A stretch of DNA of 64,000 nucleotides from Marasmius tenuissimus. Its lineage: Eukaryota > Basidiomycota > Agaricomycetes > Agaricales > Marasmiaceae. The notes beneath the pieces were generated by a model. The model saw only the letters and a list, made by a program, of their open reading frames with translations, did no database searches and was not told the DNA's origin. The first letter of the stretch is position 1. The number at the start of each line of letters is the position of its first letter. The translations under genes and the position numbers were made by a program. The stretch lies in NCBI GenBank assembly GCA_029532415.1, contig JAQOTA010000061.1, forward strand, positions 124,001-188,000, in the 5' to 3' direction. This document shows, in pieces, positions 1-12,540 of this stretch.

Positions 1-2146
1 GCCGCGACTCCGAGTCGCGTTTCATCGTCGTTCTCCGATCAGCATGCGTGGTATCCTCGGCCTGTGATCCACTGAGCTCACCTTTCCAGGTATCGCTCTC
101 GAGGCTGGCCCAACAAGTCATTCTCGCGTTGCGTTGTGCCCTTTGTTTTGTGGATAACCTTTACCTCCTCAATTCAAGTTCCGAACTTTATATCCAACTC
201 GAAACGGCTCAGCTCAATACAATTCAGTCTGAAAGTGAAATTAAATTCATTGTGACTTGAAACTGATTCGAGTAGTGAATTGATCCAAGCTCACCCCAGA
301 TTACTCTACCCAGACTCCAGAGCATTCAAAAACTGACTCAAACTTCAAAGCCAGGACTCCTAGTCACGTTTCATCCGCATACACACCGATACAGTACACA
401 GCGAGGAACATTGCAATTCGCGACTTTTGCGACCGGCCGCTATTGGTAATGATACCAAGTTCCAACTTCAGGTTTGTGGGCCCTATGTCCACCTCTGTGG
501 ACCACAAGATTTTCAACGCCGCTGTATCTTCAAGTCACCCTCAGTGTTGTTCAACAGTTCAAGTATGAAAGATATTTTTACATATGTTATTTCTCTGGCA
601 TTAGAGGGGGTGAGGGGGGCTCCCCCCCTTCTCACTGGGAGGAGCTGGCCGAAGGCCGAGCGACGACCAGTGGGGAGGCCCGTCTAACTATTGTTTACTA
701 CTTGGGTAACCGCAGCCTTTCTCTATGTTTGGATAGCCTAGTAATAGTTCACTCGCTCTCTTTCCGTGGCTCTCTCTTGGTGTGAGGACTTTTTCCCTTA
801 GATGATGGAGGAGAACATTGAAACTTCACAGCTAGCAATCATAATGTACTATGTAGCCGTGCATCTAAGTCACGGTTGGTCTGTTTCATTGCCGTTGCAG
901 GCGGCAAGTACAATTCTGGGGCTGACATCTCAGCTCGGGCCAAAGGTAGCCAAAGAATACGAGCTAACTTGACAAACAGTTTGCAAACAGTTGTTCGGTT
1001 ACAAGTTGCATCTGACCCTCTGGACTGGAGCACTGAGGAAAGGCAGTAGCGGGCCCTGCCGCTTGCCGGCCCTGCTTAAATTGTAGAACATGAGACGACA
1101 TAAAGAGGGGATGGAAGTTGACAATGAGTTGCTACGTGGTCAAAACGTGGGGCTGCGCCGCTGTCAGCGAGAGGGCGGATATCAATTTCTCACACCAGTC
1201 CACGCGACCATACCTATGTCCACGATTCCAATCGGCGGCTCCCCTTGGCTATATCAGCATAAGTACCAATATTTGGGATATTACATCATCATGCTGATAA
1301 TGAGGGTTTTGAGCGTGTACACTGTAACATCACCGGGCATCACGAAGCCCGTCACGTACTGTGACATCTACCACTGCTCTTCATACCTCTATCTTGTCCG
1401 GCTTCAGCATCATGCATCCATTGTACCCAACATCCCTCACACAGCTGGGGCAAAAACCTATTTTGTTGCGGAATATGAAGCAGAAATATAACGCCTTGCT
1501 TTTCGGTCACTATTTTTTACTCCACATATGTGAAATCTAATTCAATATTGACTATTTCCAGCCCAAATATGTGTTCAACTGCGAGGCGTCATATTTTTCT
1601 GGCATACTTCCATGCAAAAAAAATGTTCATGTCCAGCTGTGTCAATAGACTATCAGAAAATGGCAAAATTACAATGCAAAATTAAACCTGCCAACACTCG
1701 GAGTCTTTCAATGCTTCCTTCTTTCAACACAATCAGCATATCAATATCTGGTTCATGTCCCATATCAGCATTGTTTGACCCGTATATCAACACGTAGGGC
1801 CTTGCAACTTGTCAAAATGGTCCAGTACATGCATATATATGCCAGGAGTAAGCTCTAAACAAGTCTGAGTGAAAAGACTGGGATATTGTGCTGTCAGGTT
1901 GAAATACCCCAAATGGTGGCTTCCAACTGTAGAGACATATTTTATGAAGGTGATTTTGAACAACAAAATAGTAGGATTTCTGTCCCTGAAGCTTAAAGGA
2001 GTGAATATTCTCTCTCAGGCATCATACCCTGGTAACCATTGTTAAACTCCAGTGAGTCACAGCCATCAGCAAATCCGTGAGATGGGGATCTGTGTGGTCC
2101 ACAACTGGTATGTGCCCTCCCAAATATCATACGCAAGACGCCCCTT
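1..2146. other. No gene recognised
   Basis: Open frames here are short and overlap on both strands, with no recognisable domain or convincing exon chain. A G-rich then C-rich stretch lies near 605-680. The GACTC..GTTTCAT string near the left edge (about 5-26) recurs imperfectly at about 355-373, suggesting a small local duplication. Confidence 0.5.
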
Positions 2147-2960
2147 ATGGTGAACATCCGCACAAGTGGGCACAGGAGCGGTACACGATACTGCAGTCCG
2201 ACGGAAATCAACCAAGTTCTTGAAGGGACGAAGGCTTGCAAGAATACTGTTGAGTTGCAAAACTACATGAAGGAGCGGACCGCATACCTCGAAAGGCGTG
2301 CCGCTATGAGTTCCGTTTCTCTCTCAACGAATCCTTGCAGATTTAAGTACCTCGAGTTCTAGCATACGCAGTTGTGCTATGAATGGGTCGCCAACGACTG
2401 CAAGATGATGGCGAAAGATGCTCGCGATGCGAAGGAGGAGCGGTACACCGAGTGAGTGTCACTTTCTTTGTTCTTCTGAGCACACGTTCTGAACGCCGGC
2501 AGAATCTTAGGATCGAACCCCGACTGTGAGGATTGGGGTTCGTAGACGAGGACATCCAACGTATCCTGTTACAACCTGGGGTCCACAAGAAACGGCCCTT
2601 GACCGAGCGAGGTACTACGTATCCAGCTGTTTTGATTCTTTTTACTCTAACTAACCCTCGGTGTTATCTAGGTCGGAAGCTCCTCGAGCCACAACTCTCT
2701 CGAGTGATCACGAAATTCAGAGTACAGAAGCTTCTACAACTCTACCATTCCCGAGACTCCAGTCCGTCCAGCTCCAGTGCCCTCTCTCTGCCGTCACTAC
2801 CTGCTGCAATTTGATCACTCAACGGTACATCTCCTACAAGCCCACCGTCGATACATCCAGATGGCAAGAACTCCCAAATGCGGATGCAGAAATCGTATTT
2901 TGTCTGCCATTGATGAGAAAAATAATCAGTTTACCAGATAAAACATTTTACACGTTTCTC
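2147..2960 (+). pseudogene. F-box family protein, C-terminal remnant (copy 1)
   Basis: This is the C-terminal half of a protein related to the minus-strand remnant at 6536-7143. Both contain a G(F/Y)VDEDI segment (here from about 2533), followed at once by a TER/TEQ-G codon run and an intron with a GT donor. After the intron both share an LIT.RY..YK..V motif and then .ELP...V..LP.M..II.LPD (here about 2800-2940). No F-box is joined to it upstream, and the reading frame is interrupted before 2530. I read it as a truncated duplicate. The link to F-box proteins comes from copy 3, where an F-box lies upstream of the same segment. Exact limits are uncertain. Confidence 0.5.
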
Positions 2961-3419
2961 TTCAAGTTTCGTGTGAAGTAGGGAGAGGCTGATGGTGTGG
3001 ACGTTGTGTAGGTGTAACGGTCCTTACTCTTCACGCAGACTTGTAAGTGTGATCTCTTTCTATTCTGGAAAATAGGCGAAGATGGCACTATGCACGAGTA
3101 GGTGGTGGTAAAAAGTAAAGATAAGAAAAGGGGTAAAAAGGGGTTGAAACACCTTAAATACCGATACGGAGAGAAAATCAAATACCCCCGTTACAGTAGG
3201 CTTCCGAAGACAAACCCCGATTCTTGATTTGCAACGACAACGTATGTTTCACTTTCACTTGGCGTTATATATTCGTGCTCATTGTGAATTATCTGGCTCT
3301 AGACTCAAAAAGAAACCCGTATAAGGCTGCTAATATTGTCGGAGTCGTCGAGAAGGCATAGAGGGACTGGCTGTTGCTGATTTCTTGTAACACTTTGTAT
3401 TTTTACCGCGCTTGATCGT

Positions 3420-3790
3420 AATGTACACCCAGTTGAGATGAGATGAACTGTGTATCCCTGGCCGTGGCCTGCTCTGCGATTTTATTTCCCGAAGCAATGT
3501 TTGTCTGGGCACAAGTTCGCAGATCGTGCGAAGCTCCCGAGCCAGAGGAGATAATCGAGATACAGTGGGTTGAGTTTCCATTCGGAGACGCGCACATATT
3601 GTGGGGTACGTTCTTCAATCTTCCGCTTGGTGTTATGTAGCTCTGTCGGACCAAAAACCGTGCGAAGAACTGATTGAGAGCGGCACGAAAGCAAAGTACG
3701 TTCTATTCGGGCGACCCTTGTGTGGATCGGCTTCATATCAACTTCCAGTGGTGTTAGCAAACGCCAGATCAAACGACTCTAATATGAGCT
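3420..3790 (+). pseudogene. F-box family protein, N-terminal remnant (copy 2)
   Basis: From about 3443 the translation contains LFPEAMFVWAQVRRSCEAPE. This parallels the LLSPEMTFIWTRVCKSCKAP segment of the minus-strand F-box remnant at 8041-8302, where an F-box-like leucine-rich helix precedes it. The match then runs through a GDAH..WGTFF stretch, probably a former zinc-binding part, and breaks into other frames after about 3640. F-box proteins recruit substrates to SCF ubiquitin ligases, but nothing here indicates a working product. It ends without the VDEDI-type C-terminal half. Its order relative to copy 1, C-terminal piece upstream of N-terminal piece on the same strand, suggests tandem duplicates that decayed rather than one gene. 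Confidence 0.45.
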
Positions 3791-6535
3791 CATTCTCATT
3801 CGCACAAAAGGGTAAGTCCCTTCAACTGCACTTTTTACCTATTTCTTACTGACTTGCTCTGACTTAGGTGGCAATGACCGCACAGGCCCTTACTCGTACA
3901 GGTCACGAACTGTGCCAATGATGATGGGGGATTGGACACATATGCCAAGGAACACTGTTATCGCTGTGGGTACTTTGATCTGATCTCTCTGAAGATCCAC
4001 CATTTTTCGACACAGACAGACGCCGAACCTCACAGACAAAAGGTAAATAGGTTTGCTGCATATATATATTGTTATGTGCCAAGTGGCATAAATCAGTCCA
4101 TTAAGATATCCTGATTCATTGTTTCACCCTCTACACTCGAAGTAAGAGTCGATATCTCATCTCAAGCCGAGTAAAAAAAGTCCCGAGGGACTTTTAGTTC
4201 GCTTACATCGTGCCTACGAGCAAGACAAGATCAGTCATCTCAGCGCATCAGAACGGAAAGTGAACGTCACTCACGAGCTACCCAAATGTGCCATCATCTC
4301 CTCTCTTGTCGACAATTCCCCAACATTCAGAGTGCAACATCGGGAAGATCACAAAAAACCGGTCTTGGCCGTTCCTGGCCGTTTTACGCTAAGGATCAGG
4401 GTCCTGACCGGCTATGTCTGTTTTTCCGCAGGCTGAGTCTTCAGCACACAAACTCGGTCTTACAGCCAATTTCCCGAGGCAAAATGTAGGCTCACAATCA
4501 TTTTCAGTCTGGATAGACCATGCTGATGGTATTTATCTTTTCATTAGCATGACATACGGTTCTCTGACTGCGGTATTTGCGTAGCTTTTTTGGACCTTTG
4601 AGCCTGTCAGCCTGCGAGAATGGCTGAAAAGCCAAGAACTGCCGAAACCGGCCGCTGGAAAATTACTCGTCTTCCTGATGAATGGGCGTACGACCAACAT
4701 TTCCTCTTATCCTTCAGTCCCAACTGGCTGACTTCGGCATCGCTAAGTATTCGGAATGCAGGATTGTCTTTTCTCTGGTCCGCATGGGCTCCAACCTCCT
4801 CGCGGCCAGTTCCTTTGAAGGCGTGGATGATCTACAAGTACTTTTAGTTCAACCGCTCCAGGAAGGCTGTTATTGTGAATATGAAACTCACACATTCCCT
4901 CCACGTCCCCACATATCCCAACTTGCTACCATTTATAGAAGGCCGGACGGTCACGCTTTTCGCGTATCATTTCACCATCATCTTCATCAATTCTGCTGTG
5001 GTTGACCCCTGACACCCCATAGGATCAATATCCGAGATATCTGGATTCCGTGTCGCTACTTGTATACTCTGTAAGTCCATCATCGTACCAGGTATTTACA
5101 GCGACACGGTCAGCATATTCATACAGAGGTATGATTTGGTCGGTAAGTGTTGATTACATGCAGCTTCCAAAGGGTCTTTGTTTGGCTCAACTTCCGGACC
5201 TGGATATTGAAATACCCGGGAGTAATTTTTACCCTTTACTGTTCTCTATCCTCCACATTGCATTGGTTGTGTGTATACTGCTGGGTCATTGCCATGATTG
5301 ATACGAGGGTACTCGAGCTGAACCCCCCTCTGTTGCCCTATGTCCCATAGTGACACCGTTGTATGATTCATCTTATCATTATGATCACTATCAGCGACGT
5401 GCACTCACTTCATCCTGAAGACCCTTCGGTGTGGACTATAGCCTGGGGGTACTACTTAGAGCGCTTGACCTGTAGCCATTGAGATAAGTAGATGATAGGA
5501 CTAGTTAGCTTGTATGTTGCCCATGTTTGGTCCCATTGAGCTCTGAGAGTAAGATTGATGGCACCATGTACCTAGCTACATAGGGTCAAGTTTCAATCCA
5601 CAAGAATGTGTAGCAGACCTACATTGTCACCGTCATTCGACCCAATTTCGTACGACAGCTTCTACTTCCGTTAACTTTGGGGGGAACGGAGTTCAGAAGC
5701 CCAATTGAACTCTCGGCCAGATCGGATGATTACCCGACAAAGAGAACAGCAGTTATCCATGCAAGTGATCTTGGATTGGAGCATAAATCTTGGGCGACCA
5801 TGCTAGTTCTTTGGAAACTCGCGGTTGCCAGACCACACAATAAATCGACTCTAATATCACTGCAATACAATGTCAAATTGGGGTCAGTATGGAAGGTGAC
5901 AGCTCACTCAAGGCTTCAACTCGAATACAGGTCAGAATTATGGTTCCGAATATGTGGATAATTGTGGTTTCCAGGGTCCTAGAACCTTCCGCTTCCATAT
6001 CAGTTAGGAGCACTGAGGCTATCAGTGGCCATCACTGATGGGAAAGCGCGATCGTCCGGCCTTCCATAACCATTACCCCCCTTTGTTTCACTATCCTGTT
6101 TGTTCTCAAACTTGGGTTCACACCTCAAACATCGATACAAAGCACCCCTCTCATCCATCTGACTAGACCCCACCGGATCAACATCACCAGTTGAAGTCAA
6201 CGCTTCCATACCCAAAGTCTCCACCAAAAGTCCAGCAGCCGTCTTTGAATGAAAAAATCTCCATCTTCTCGAAATACCTCCTCCCCCTCCTCGACAAAAC
6301 CCCCGACCTCCCCAAGATCCCGTCCAACTTCAGATAACACATCCCCATCAAATACCTAACCAACACCCCCGCCGACGTTCACAGCCTTCGGCAAAAGCAA
6401 CACCGAGCTTGTATACTCGCCGGATCGAGGGGGAGTAGTCTCTCACGGGTGGACATCGGATCTCGATAGAAATTCGTATCGTCTTTGGTTTCTCTCCATA
6501 AATGAGAAGGTACCTAAGGTGCTGTTGCGTCTCCT
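3791..6535. other. No gene recognised
   Basis: No recognisable domain on either strand. GGCCGTT/CCGGCC-type runs occur at about 4360-4390 and 4640-4660. A DFGIAK string in frame near 4735 looks kinase-like, but no other kinase motif is nearby. Confidence 0.45.
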
Positions 6536-7143
6536 CTACCACTGGTCCCGGAAGTGTAGTCTTGATCGACGACAGCTTTTATACGCCGTACTGAGTCTCG
6601 GATTTCGCGGGCGAAGTGGTTGGGTGGGGCTGCATCTTCGACGGTTTCTGCGGCTGTCTTGACGTCGTCGGGGAGTCCGATAATCCGTTTCATTGAGGGG
6701 AGACGCCATACAAGCTTGCTCGAGGGAAGTTCTGGTCAGTTGCGGATTGGGACGGAGCGTTTGTAACCGTGATAACGGTGGGTGATGAGAGCGCAACGGC
6801 ATGTGACAAATGAGTGTACGTCTTTGGTAGAGGAAGTATCCGAGTTTGAGGTAGTGGAGGTAGAATGAATGCCGCCTAATCGCTGAATGCAAAAGTTGAG
6901 TACAGACTCGGAGAGTTTCTTTTTTATTCTTGACCATTCTGTCATGAGGGTTGAGAATGTCTGACCTGACTTGGACGGCAGTGGTAGTCCCAGACTTACC
7001 TTGCTCAGTCAATAGTGTATCCTTCAAAACTCCCGGCACTGATTTGATCCATTCAATGTCTTCGTCTACGTATCCCATCTCCTTAAGACGGTTTTTGATG
7101 CTGTGAATGTTCCGATTAGGGTAAGTGTCTGACTATACTCAAT
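6536..7143 (-). pseudogene. F-box family protein, C-terminal half (copy 3)
   Basis: On the minus strand the GYVDEDIEWI segment begins near 7078. After TEQG comes a canonical GTAAGT donor near 7003. Downstream codons give LITHRYHGYKRSV and then PELPSSK..WRLPSMKRIIGLPD, matching copy 1 at 2800-2940. At least one stop (after RSVPIRN) separates these blocks, so the frame is broken. The matching F-box N-terminus lies upstream at 8041-8302; a 714-bp solo LTR (7144-7857) separates the two halves. Function is inferred only from family resemblance. Confidence 0.5.
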
Positions 7144-7857
7144 TGTTACATCCATGCCGGTTCCGGGGTTTCCGAAGGCCTCTATCCACCTTCCGGAGAT
7201 TCCGATACTCAGAATCTACTTTATGTTTTCTCTTCCTTCACGATCCTATCCGGAACATGACTTCGGATTCCGACGTCGTGTCCCCGGTACTTACGGATCG
7301 GAGATACATATACACCGTTCATCTCCGAGTAGTACGTATACTCTACATTCCGACATTCCGCCTTCCATTCTATTATGACTCATCCCGTACATTCCATTTT
7401 GACACTTCATTTCCGATTCATCTCCGACTCCGGGACTTCATCCTCCGTCTCGGATTCCGTACTGTACATACATTCTCTCCCGCTCTTGACTCACCTTCGG
7501 TACTACGATCGCTGGAACCCCTTCGGAGGTCTCGGAGATCGATACATATATAAGCTAGATACTTCACGACTTGTATTCCTCAGAATTAAAATCAACTTGG
7601 TTTCCGTTTATCTCATTCGTCTCATTCCGTCTCTTTATCTCTATCTCCTCTTCATCTTTATCTTCCTTTCCTTCCGGTCAAGGACAACTCAACTCAACGG
7701 TGTTGTTGGCGAAACCTTCGACTATTGTCCAGCCATCCGATCGGCCTTCCGGTCGTCAGAATCTCTCCAACTCCGACTAGTCCATTCCGGCACGTCGGCT
7801 TCCGCTCTCTTCCGCTCGGACCTCCGTCCGGGCTGTCATATCCGCACGATCCTAACA
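7144..7857 (+). mobile_element. Solo LTR, family 3 (gypsy-size), 714 bp
   Basis: The element starts TGTTACATCC and ends CCTAACA. It is flanked by a perfect 5-bp target duplication TCAAT at 7139-7143 and 7858-7862. A TATATAA box near 7543 supports plus orientation. A second copy, clearly homologous along its length, sits at 38884-39591 with its own target duplication. The interior is rich in TTCCG and pyrimidines, and the long open frames inside have no protein-like features. Length and TG..CA ends suggest a gypsy-type LTR, but no internal region is present to prove the superfamily. Confidence 0.9.
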
Positions 7858-8040
7858 TCAATAAGCACCACACATACGCAGCAAATCACTGCTCTTTCAC
7901 CTGTACAACATCGTCGCTGGTGACCACCATTTCCATCAGTCACTAAAGAGCAGAAGGGCCTCACCGCCTCGTACCTGACAATGTGTGCCATCAGATGGTA
8001 GCCTAACATACCCTACCTCACCCATCTCCTCCTAAGTCCC

Positions 8041-8302
8041 GGGCGCTTTACATGACTTGCAAACACGAGTCCAGATGAAGGTCATCTCGGGGGATAAGAG
8101 TGTTGAGCAAAAGGCACGATTGACACATGTGAGTGAAAAGAGTGATTTCGGAGGTAGGCAGCTGAAAATTGTGTAGAGAAGGTTGAGAGGGATGGCGAGG
8201 AGAAGTCTATGACATCTTGACCGTTTTTGTGGGGGCTCTGCACACAACAGAGCTACTCTATGAGCTCTACTCTTGTAAAATAGAGTGGCAATGAGTACTA
8301 AC
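8041..8302 (-). pseudogene. F-box N-terminal exon (copy 3)
   Basis: The minus-strand translation reads LLLAIPLNLLYTIFSCLPPK and then SLFSLTCVNRAFCSTLL, the pattern of a fungal F-box: an LP/IP..LL..IF start, a hydrophobic second helix and a later cysteine/arginine turn. It is followed by IWTRVCKSCKAP. The reading frame stops at about 8041. The exon is cut on its upstream side by the solo LTR at 8303-8623, so the apparent ATG there is LTR sequence, not a native start. The C-terminal half lies beyond another solo LTR. Two retrotransposon scars in one gene make it a clear pseudogene. Confidence 0.6.
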
Positions 8303-8623
8303 TGATGAGCTGGCATGACACCTAGCGCAGAGGACTACAACATGACTACACTACTACTTACCAGAGAGGAGTTTAGAGAGATAGAGGCGAGACGTAGAAG
8401 CTCAAGCACACTGTCGATTCAAGTAGAGAACTACAAGCTTATATACATGAAGATACAATAGAGTTACCATATAAGGACGACAATAGAATTTGTACATATG
8501 AGCATAATGAACAATGAAGAATGGAACAATAGCGAATGCATTGTCCCGCATAATACAATGGCGGGAAGTATGAACCGGGACTTCGGATATACCGGGATCT
8601 AATTATAGTCCACAGATTCAACA
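8303..8623 (-). mobile_element. Solo LTR, copia family 1, 321 bp
   Basis: This is the reverse complement of the LTR of elements A and B: it begins TGATGAGCTGGCATGAC and ends ATTCAACA. A perfect 5-bp target duplication CTAAC lies at 8298-8302 and 8624-8628. No internal region is present, so it arose by LTR-LTR recombination. It truncates the F-box exon to its left. Confidence 0.95.
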
Positions 8624-9120
8624 CTAACGAATATCATTCCCAATCCTAAACAATTCTTCATCTCTGATTCTCTTCAAGTTTCTTCTCTTGGGCATGTTTG
8701 TGGATATTACGATTTACCCCTACTCCCACCAACAAGCGCCCACACAGACACCCTTCCCTGCCCAACTCACCTCTTCCTTACCACCTTTCCCATTCATTCA
8801 AATATCTCTATAGACGACTCCGTGGAGCAAGTGGAGCTATGCATCCAGACCACAGCTCCAGACCATGCCCAGCAGACATCTCTACATGTCACCCTGAGTC
8901 ATAACATATGAACAGCCACAACGACTCACATGATATTCGTAGCCACTCCCACGACAACTCAGTCCAACTACAAACAACTCACACACCTGCAATTCAGCAC
9001 GACTCAGAGTGACTCTGGACCTAGACAGATTCCAGTATATAAGCCCAATATACATACAACCTTTCCTTAGCTTAACAACTTGGTTAATACACCAGTGAAA
9101 GCCCACCTTGACCCTTGACC
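8624..9120. other. No gene recognised
   Basis: Short frames only; proline/serine-rich translations without domain features. Probably the decayed 5' side of the F-box gene to the left. Confidence 0.4.
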
Positions 9121-9378
9121 TGTTGAGGCAGAGGTCCTGCCCACGCAGTGGCAGCATGGGACAGACTAGCTCACCTGGAGATAGGCTTAGAGGCAGCAAC
9201 GAGAGTAGTAAAGGTACTGGTATTGCATGTAGATACAGAGCTACTTATATACTATACAGAGGTGGCTGTAGCTACTATAACGAGAGTGACTAGGAATAGC
9301 ATAGATCATAGTGAAACGATTGAAGCATAGATGTGGCCTGATACAACGGTCCATATATCCGGTAGTCCGGATTCAACA
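9121..9378 (-). mobile_element. Solo LTR, copia family 2, 258 bp
   Basis: The sequence starts TGTTGAGGCAGAGG and ends GGATTCAACA, matching both LTRs of element C. It is flanked by a perfect 5-bp duplication TGACC at 9116-9120 and 9379-9383. It is minus-oriented relative to the coding strand of element C. No internal region remains. Confidence 0.95.
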
Positions 9379-10040
9379 TGACCTTTGACACTTGACCTTC
9401 AACCCTTGCCCTCGCTTGAAGAAGTGACTTGAGAGGACACTACCCGTGCCCTACCGTATCAGTGGACGCCAGCAGTGGATGCTGGTCTTTGCCTACTGAT
9501 GCTGACCCCATTTTGTCCTTATTGTTGTTCCCATCCACGTCCGGGCCTAATATAGAATATGAAGCTTCCTTGAGGTTCTTGAGAGGCTGACTTTTCAGTC
9601 TAGAGGATTGTTGCCAGTTGTCTGTGTTCTCTTTGCTTGAGCTCATTGCACAACTAGTATGAGGTTGTTATCAACAGGTTTGGTGGGAGTGCGGGGGGAA
9701 AGGAAGGTTTAGATTGTGGTGGTTTGAGGCATATTGATTCTTGGGGGGTGTTGCATGATTCCTATCAGTGACTGTCCAACCTGTCACAACAAGCTGGAGG
9801 CTGTACAACGTATTGAAGTTGGGCCCCATGATTTGGTGATGGACAACCAACATTTAACATTGGTGTAAAGCGCCACTCGCGGTGTATAATAAAATCTAAC
9901 TCGTAGGTCAAATCCTCCCAACACTCAAGAGTGTAGCTGAAGGGTGCGCGAATCGGGGATCGGTGTTGATCGTAGGTTCCGCTCTTAGCCAGACTGCAAT
10001 AGTAGGCTGAAGGAAATCTGACTCAAGAAACTATCCAACT
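9379..10040. other. No gene recognised
   Basis: Short overlapping frames without features. The GCCTCCGAAG-type motif array begins immediately to the right. Confidence 0.4.
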
Positions 10041-10044
10041 AAGG

Positions 10045-12540
10045 TAGCTTCGCCTCTGAAACCAGTTCGGAGGTCAAAAGTGGGGTTCGGAAGAGAGGTT
10101 TATAGGTTGTTTCGGGGAGTGTAGAGTTTGTTTGGTGCTTCGGAAGTGCGTTCTTAGGCTTAAACTAGCTTTAGAACCACTCGAACAGTGAGGGGCAACA
10201 AGACAATCAAATCAAACAATGGCAATTAAGACTCCAATCAAGTCGGTCAACAACTGAAGACCAACTGTCAACAGCGAACAATATCCTCAGCCCAATTAGC
10301 TTCGAAAGTTCAACAATAGCTCAGCCAGTCAAGTCGGCGTCGCAGACAAACAATGCAAAGTCAAGGTCAAGCAAGTGTTCAATGGATTTTCTAGGTTTGG
10401 GCAAACAAAGCTCTATTCCGTTCTAATGTCTCTCCAGAAGCGCTCCCGAGTCAACTAACTACCCAACAAGTGGAATAGCTTCGTATCCTCTGAATACTAA
10501 TCGTACAGATTGCTTTGGGATTCTTGATGAAAACCCCACTGCTTATATACTCTAGGAGGCTCTAATTCTGCCGAATTGTACAAATATCGAATAAACCATG
10601 CCTCGGAGGCATAAACTACCTACTTTGGAATATACTTGGAGAGTTTTGTGTTTAATCTACGCTTTTGAACCCCAAAGTCAAAACCAATAATTTGCTTCGG
10701 AAGTATCATCAGCCTCGAACATTCTCTAACATTCTTTTCTTCCAGGTCTCTCCTATTGATGGTTCCGTTCTGCCTATCTGCCTCTGCAGCATTGATTCTC
10801 TGGTTCTAGACTCTTCAATCGGCATAGGTCATCCTGTTCTGTCTGCCTCCGAAGCATAAACTCCCTTTGTCTGAAGCAAAGTACTTGCCTCCGAAGTGCT
10901 ACCAGATGCCTATATTCATGGAGTTACCCAGCTGTTCATAGCCAGGTCGATGTCCTTTCCGTAGCTCGGATAATTCTGACGTCCTGCCATCCATATGGCC
11001 GCCCCACTATATCCAATCTTGGTACCTTGGATACCGGGTAATAGTTCAATGGTTCAGCCAGAACTCCTACTCGATTCTTCGGTACACCATTCCTTTCTTT
11101 CTTAGTCCCTTGCCTTCCAGCGCAGTTGAGCACCGCATTTTGCTACCAGCACCAACTCTGCCCTTAGTACAGTCAATATCTCCATGTACGAGTACAAGGG
11201 AGGTACGTCGACAGTGCAAATCCTTCAATCACTTCTTGATCATTGTTTAGCGCCCAGTGCCTGGTTTGGATCCACGCCTCCAAAGCGCTAATTTCCTAGT
11301 TTCTGAAGTAAAATTTCCACTTCAGCAGCAAGTCCAGAGGTCAGTAAAAGCAAGTACTAGGTTTTCCCCAATTCCTTGCTTACTTTTCCCCCGAGCGCAC
11401 TATGGCACGCTTGCATAACATCGAAGATCACTTCCGCAACTTGCTTTATAGTAAGTCTTTATATTTTCTAAATTCCGAGGCAGCCTTCTGACTTCCTCTC
11501 CAGGGTTGTATAAACTCTGGTGGTATCCAGAGGATTACTCTGATAAGATCAAGGAGCACCGCATCATCCTACCCATTCCACTTGACGCAGAACAAGAGGC
11601 TATCCTCGGAATCATCTTCCAGCAGTTCTTCCTCAGTCACCACAGATCCATCTACTGGGGCTACGTGATTTGTTATGACATGATCCAGGACGAAATCTAT
11701 CTCTGCAAAGACACCTTTGACCACTTCATTCCTCATGACGCCAGGTCTGTCATCGACATGGTTGCCGAGTCTATTGCTTGAGTTGGTTTCCTCAACTTCA
11801 AAACCGCTCGTACTCCTGGAGCCGTCAACGCTTGGATCGACGCCGTCGTCAGTTGTGCTGAGTGCCCAGCACCTCCGAAGCTTGACTATACCAAGCTCTT
11901 GTTCTTCAAGTACTCCCCTGTCATGGGTCGTTGGCTCTCTCAATCCTTTTCTTTCTATAATCCTATTTTATGCGATCCATTCTATACCGATTATCTAGAT
12001 CATGAAACCTTCATTGATTCTTATTATCCTGAAGATTCCGACGTAGATAATTACTTCGGTTGGGACGAGGTAGCTCTAGCCAATATGGATGACTAGCGTA
12101 ACCTGTAGTATACCTAGTATACTTGAATCAATCATGCCTCCAAAGCGAGGCCTCGACCTTATACCAAGCTTCTGAGGCTCGACTTAGTCTCGCTTCCCGA
12201 CCATCCATGCTTCCGCAGCAACTTCCTCTGTCTAGCTCTACTAGTATGGGTTGTCGTCAAGTCTGATTCTATTATTCTAATCCTTAGTACGATGCCTCCG
12301 AGCCACTGGAGATATTCCCTTGATATGACTACAGGTCCTAGTTGTGCCTCCAAAGTGATACTTTTGTCAGTTATACGACTCCTACAGTTTTCAGGAGAGA
12401 CGCCTCCGAGGCGCTATTCTCTCCTTATGCTAGGATCTGAGCCTTTTACTAGCCGCTCGGGACTCGCTCTAGTACTCGTATTACCTAGTCATTTCTTATC
12501 TGTTTTATGCTAAAATAGCACAAAAACAAGGCTCTGAAGC
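10045..12540. repeat. Dispersed GCCTCCGAAG / CTTCGGAGGC motif array
   Basis: About fifteen to twenty copies of a short motif, consensus GCCTCCGAAG (variants GCCTCCAAAG, CCTCGGAGGC), are scattered in both orientations. Clear copies are at about 10137-10148, 10601-10610, 10694-10703, 10845-10854, 10887-10896, 11276-11285, 11869-11880, 12136-12145, 12293-12303, 12342-12353 and 12403-12416. Spacing is irregular, so this is not a tandem repeat. They surround the two-exon gene at 11402-12096. Such bidirectional arrays are known as subterminal transposase-binding sites in some DNA transposons, but no convincing terminal inverted repeat was found here. Confidence 0.6.
11402..12096 (+). pseudogene. 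Two-exon gene of unknown function with one in-frame stop
   Basis: Exon 1 (11402-11450) starts MARLHNIEDHF and ends at a GTAAGT donor. The intron runs to a CTCTCCAG acceptor at 11503, and exon 2 (11504-12096) continues in phase. The product would be about 213 residues: an aromatic-rich N-terminal part (LWWYPEDY), a central WIDAVV..CAECPAPP stretch and a strongly acidic C-terminus (YYPEDSDVDNYFGWDE). There is no signal peptide or membrane segment. A TGA at 11779-11781 interrupts an otherwise continuous frame; changing one base back to CGA would restore arginine, so this may be a recent nonsense mutation. It lies inside the GCCTCCGAAG motif array and could be the cargo of that unit. I do not recognise the family. 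Confidence 0.6.

Noticed and set aside
4682..5005. Kinase-like DFGIAK string near 4735
   Set aside because: No glycine loop, HRD or APE motifs nearby and no consistent exon chain; likely chance.
7125..7923. Long plus-strand open frames
   Set aside because: They lie wholly in the family 3 LTR, are Arg/Ser/Phe-rich from TTCCG repeats, and reappear in the second LTR copy; not protein-like.
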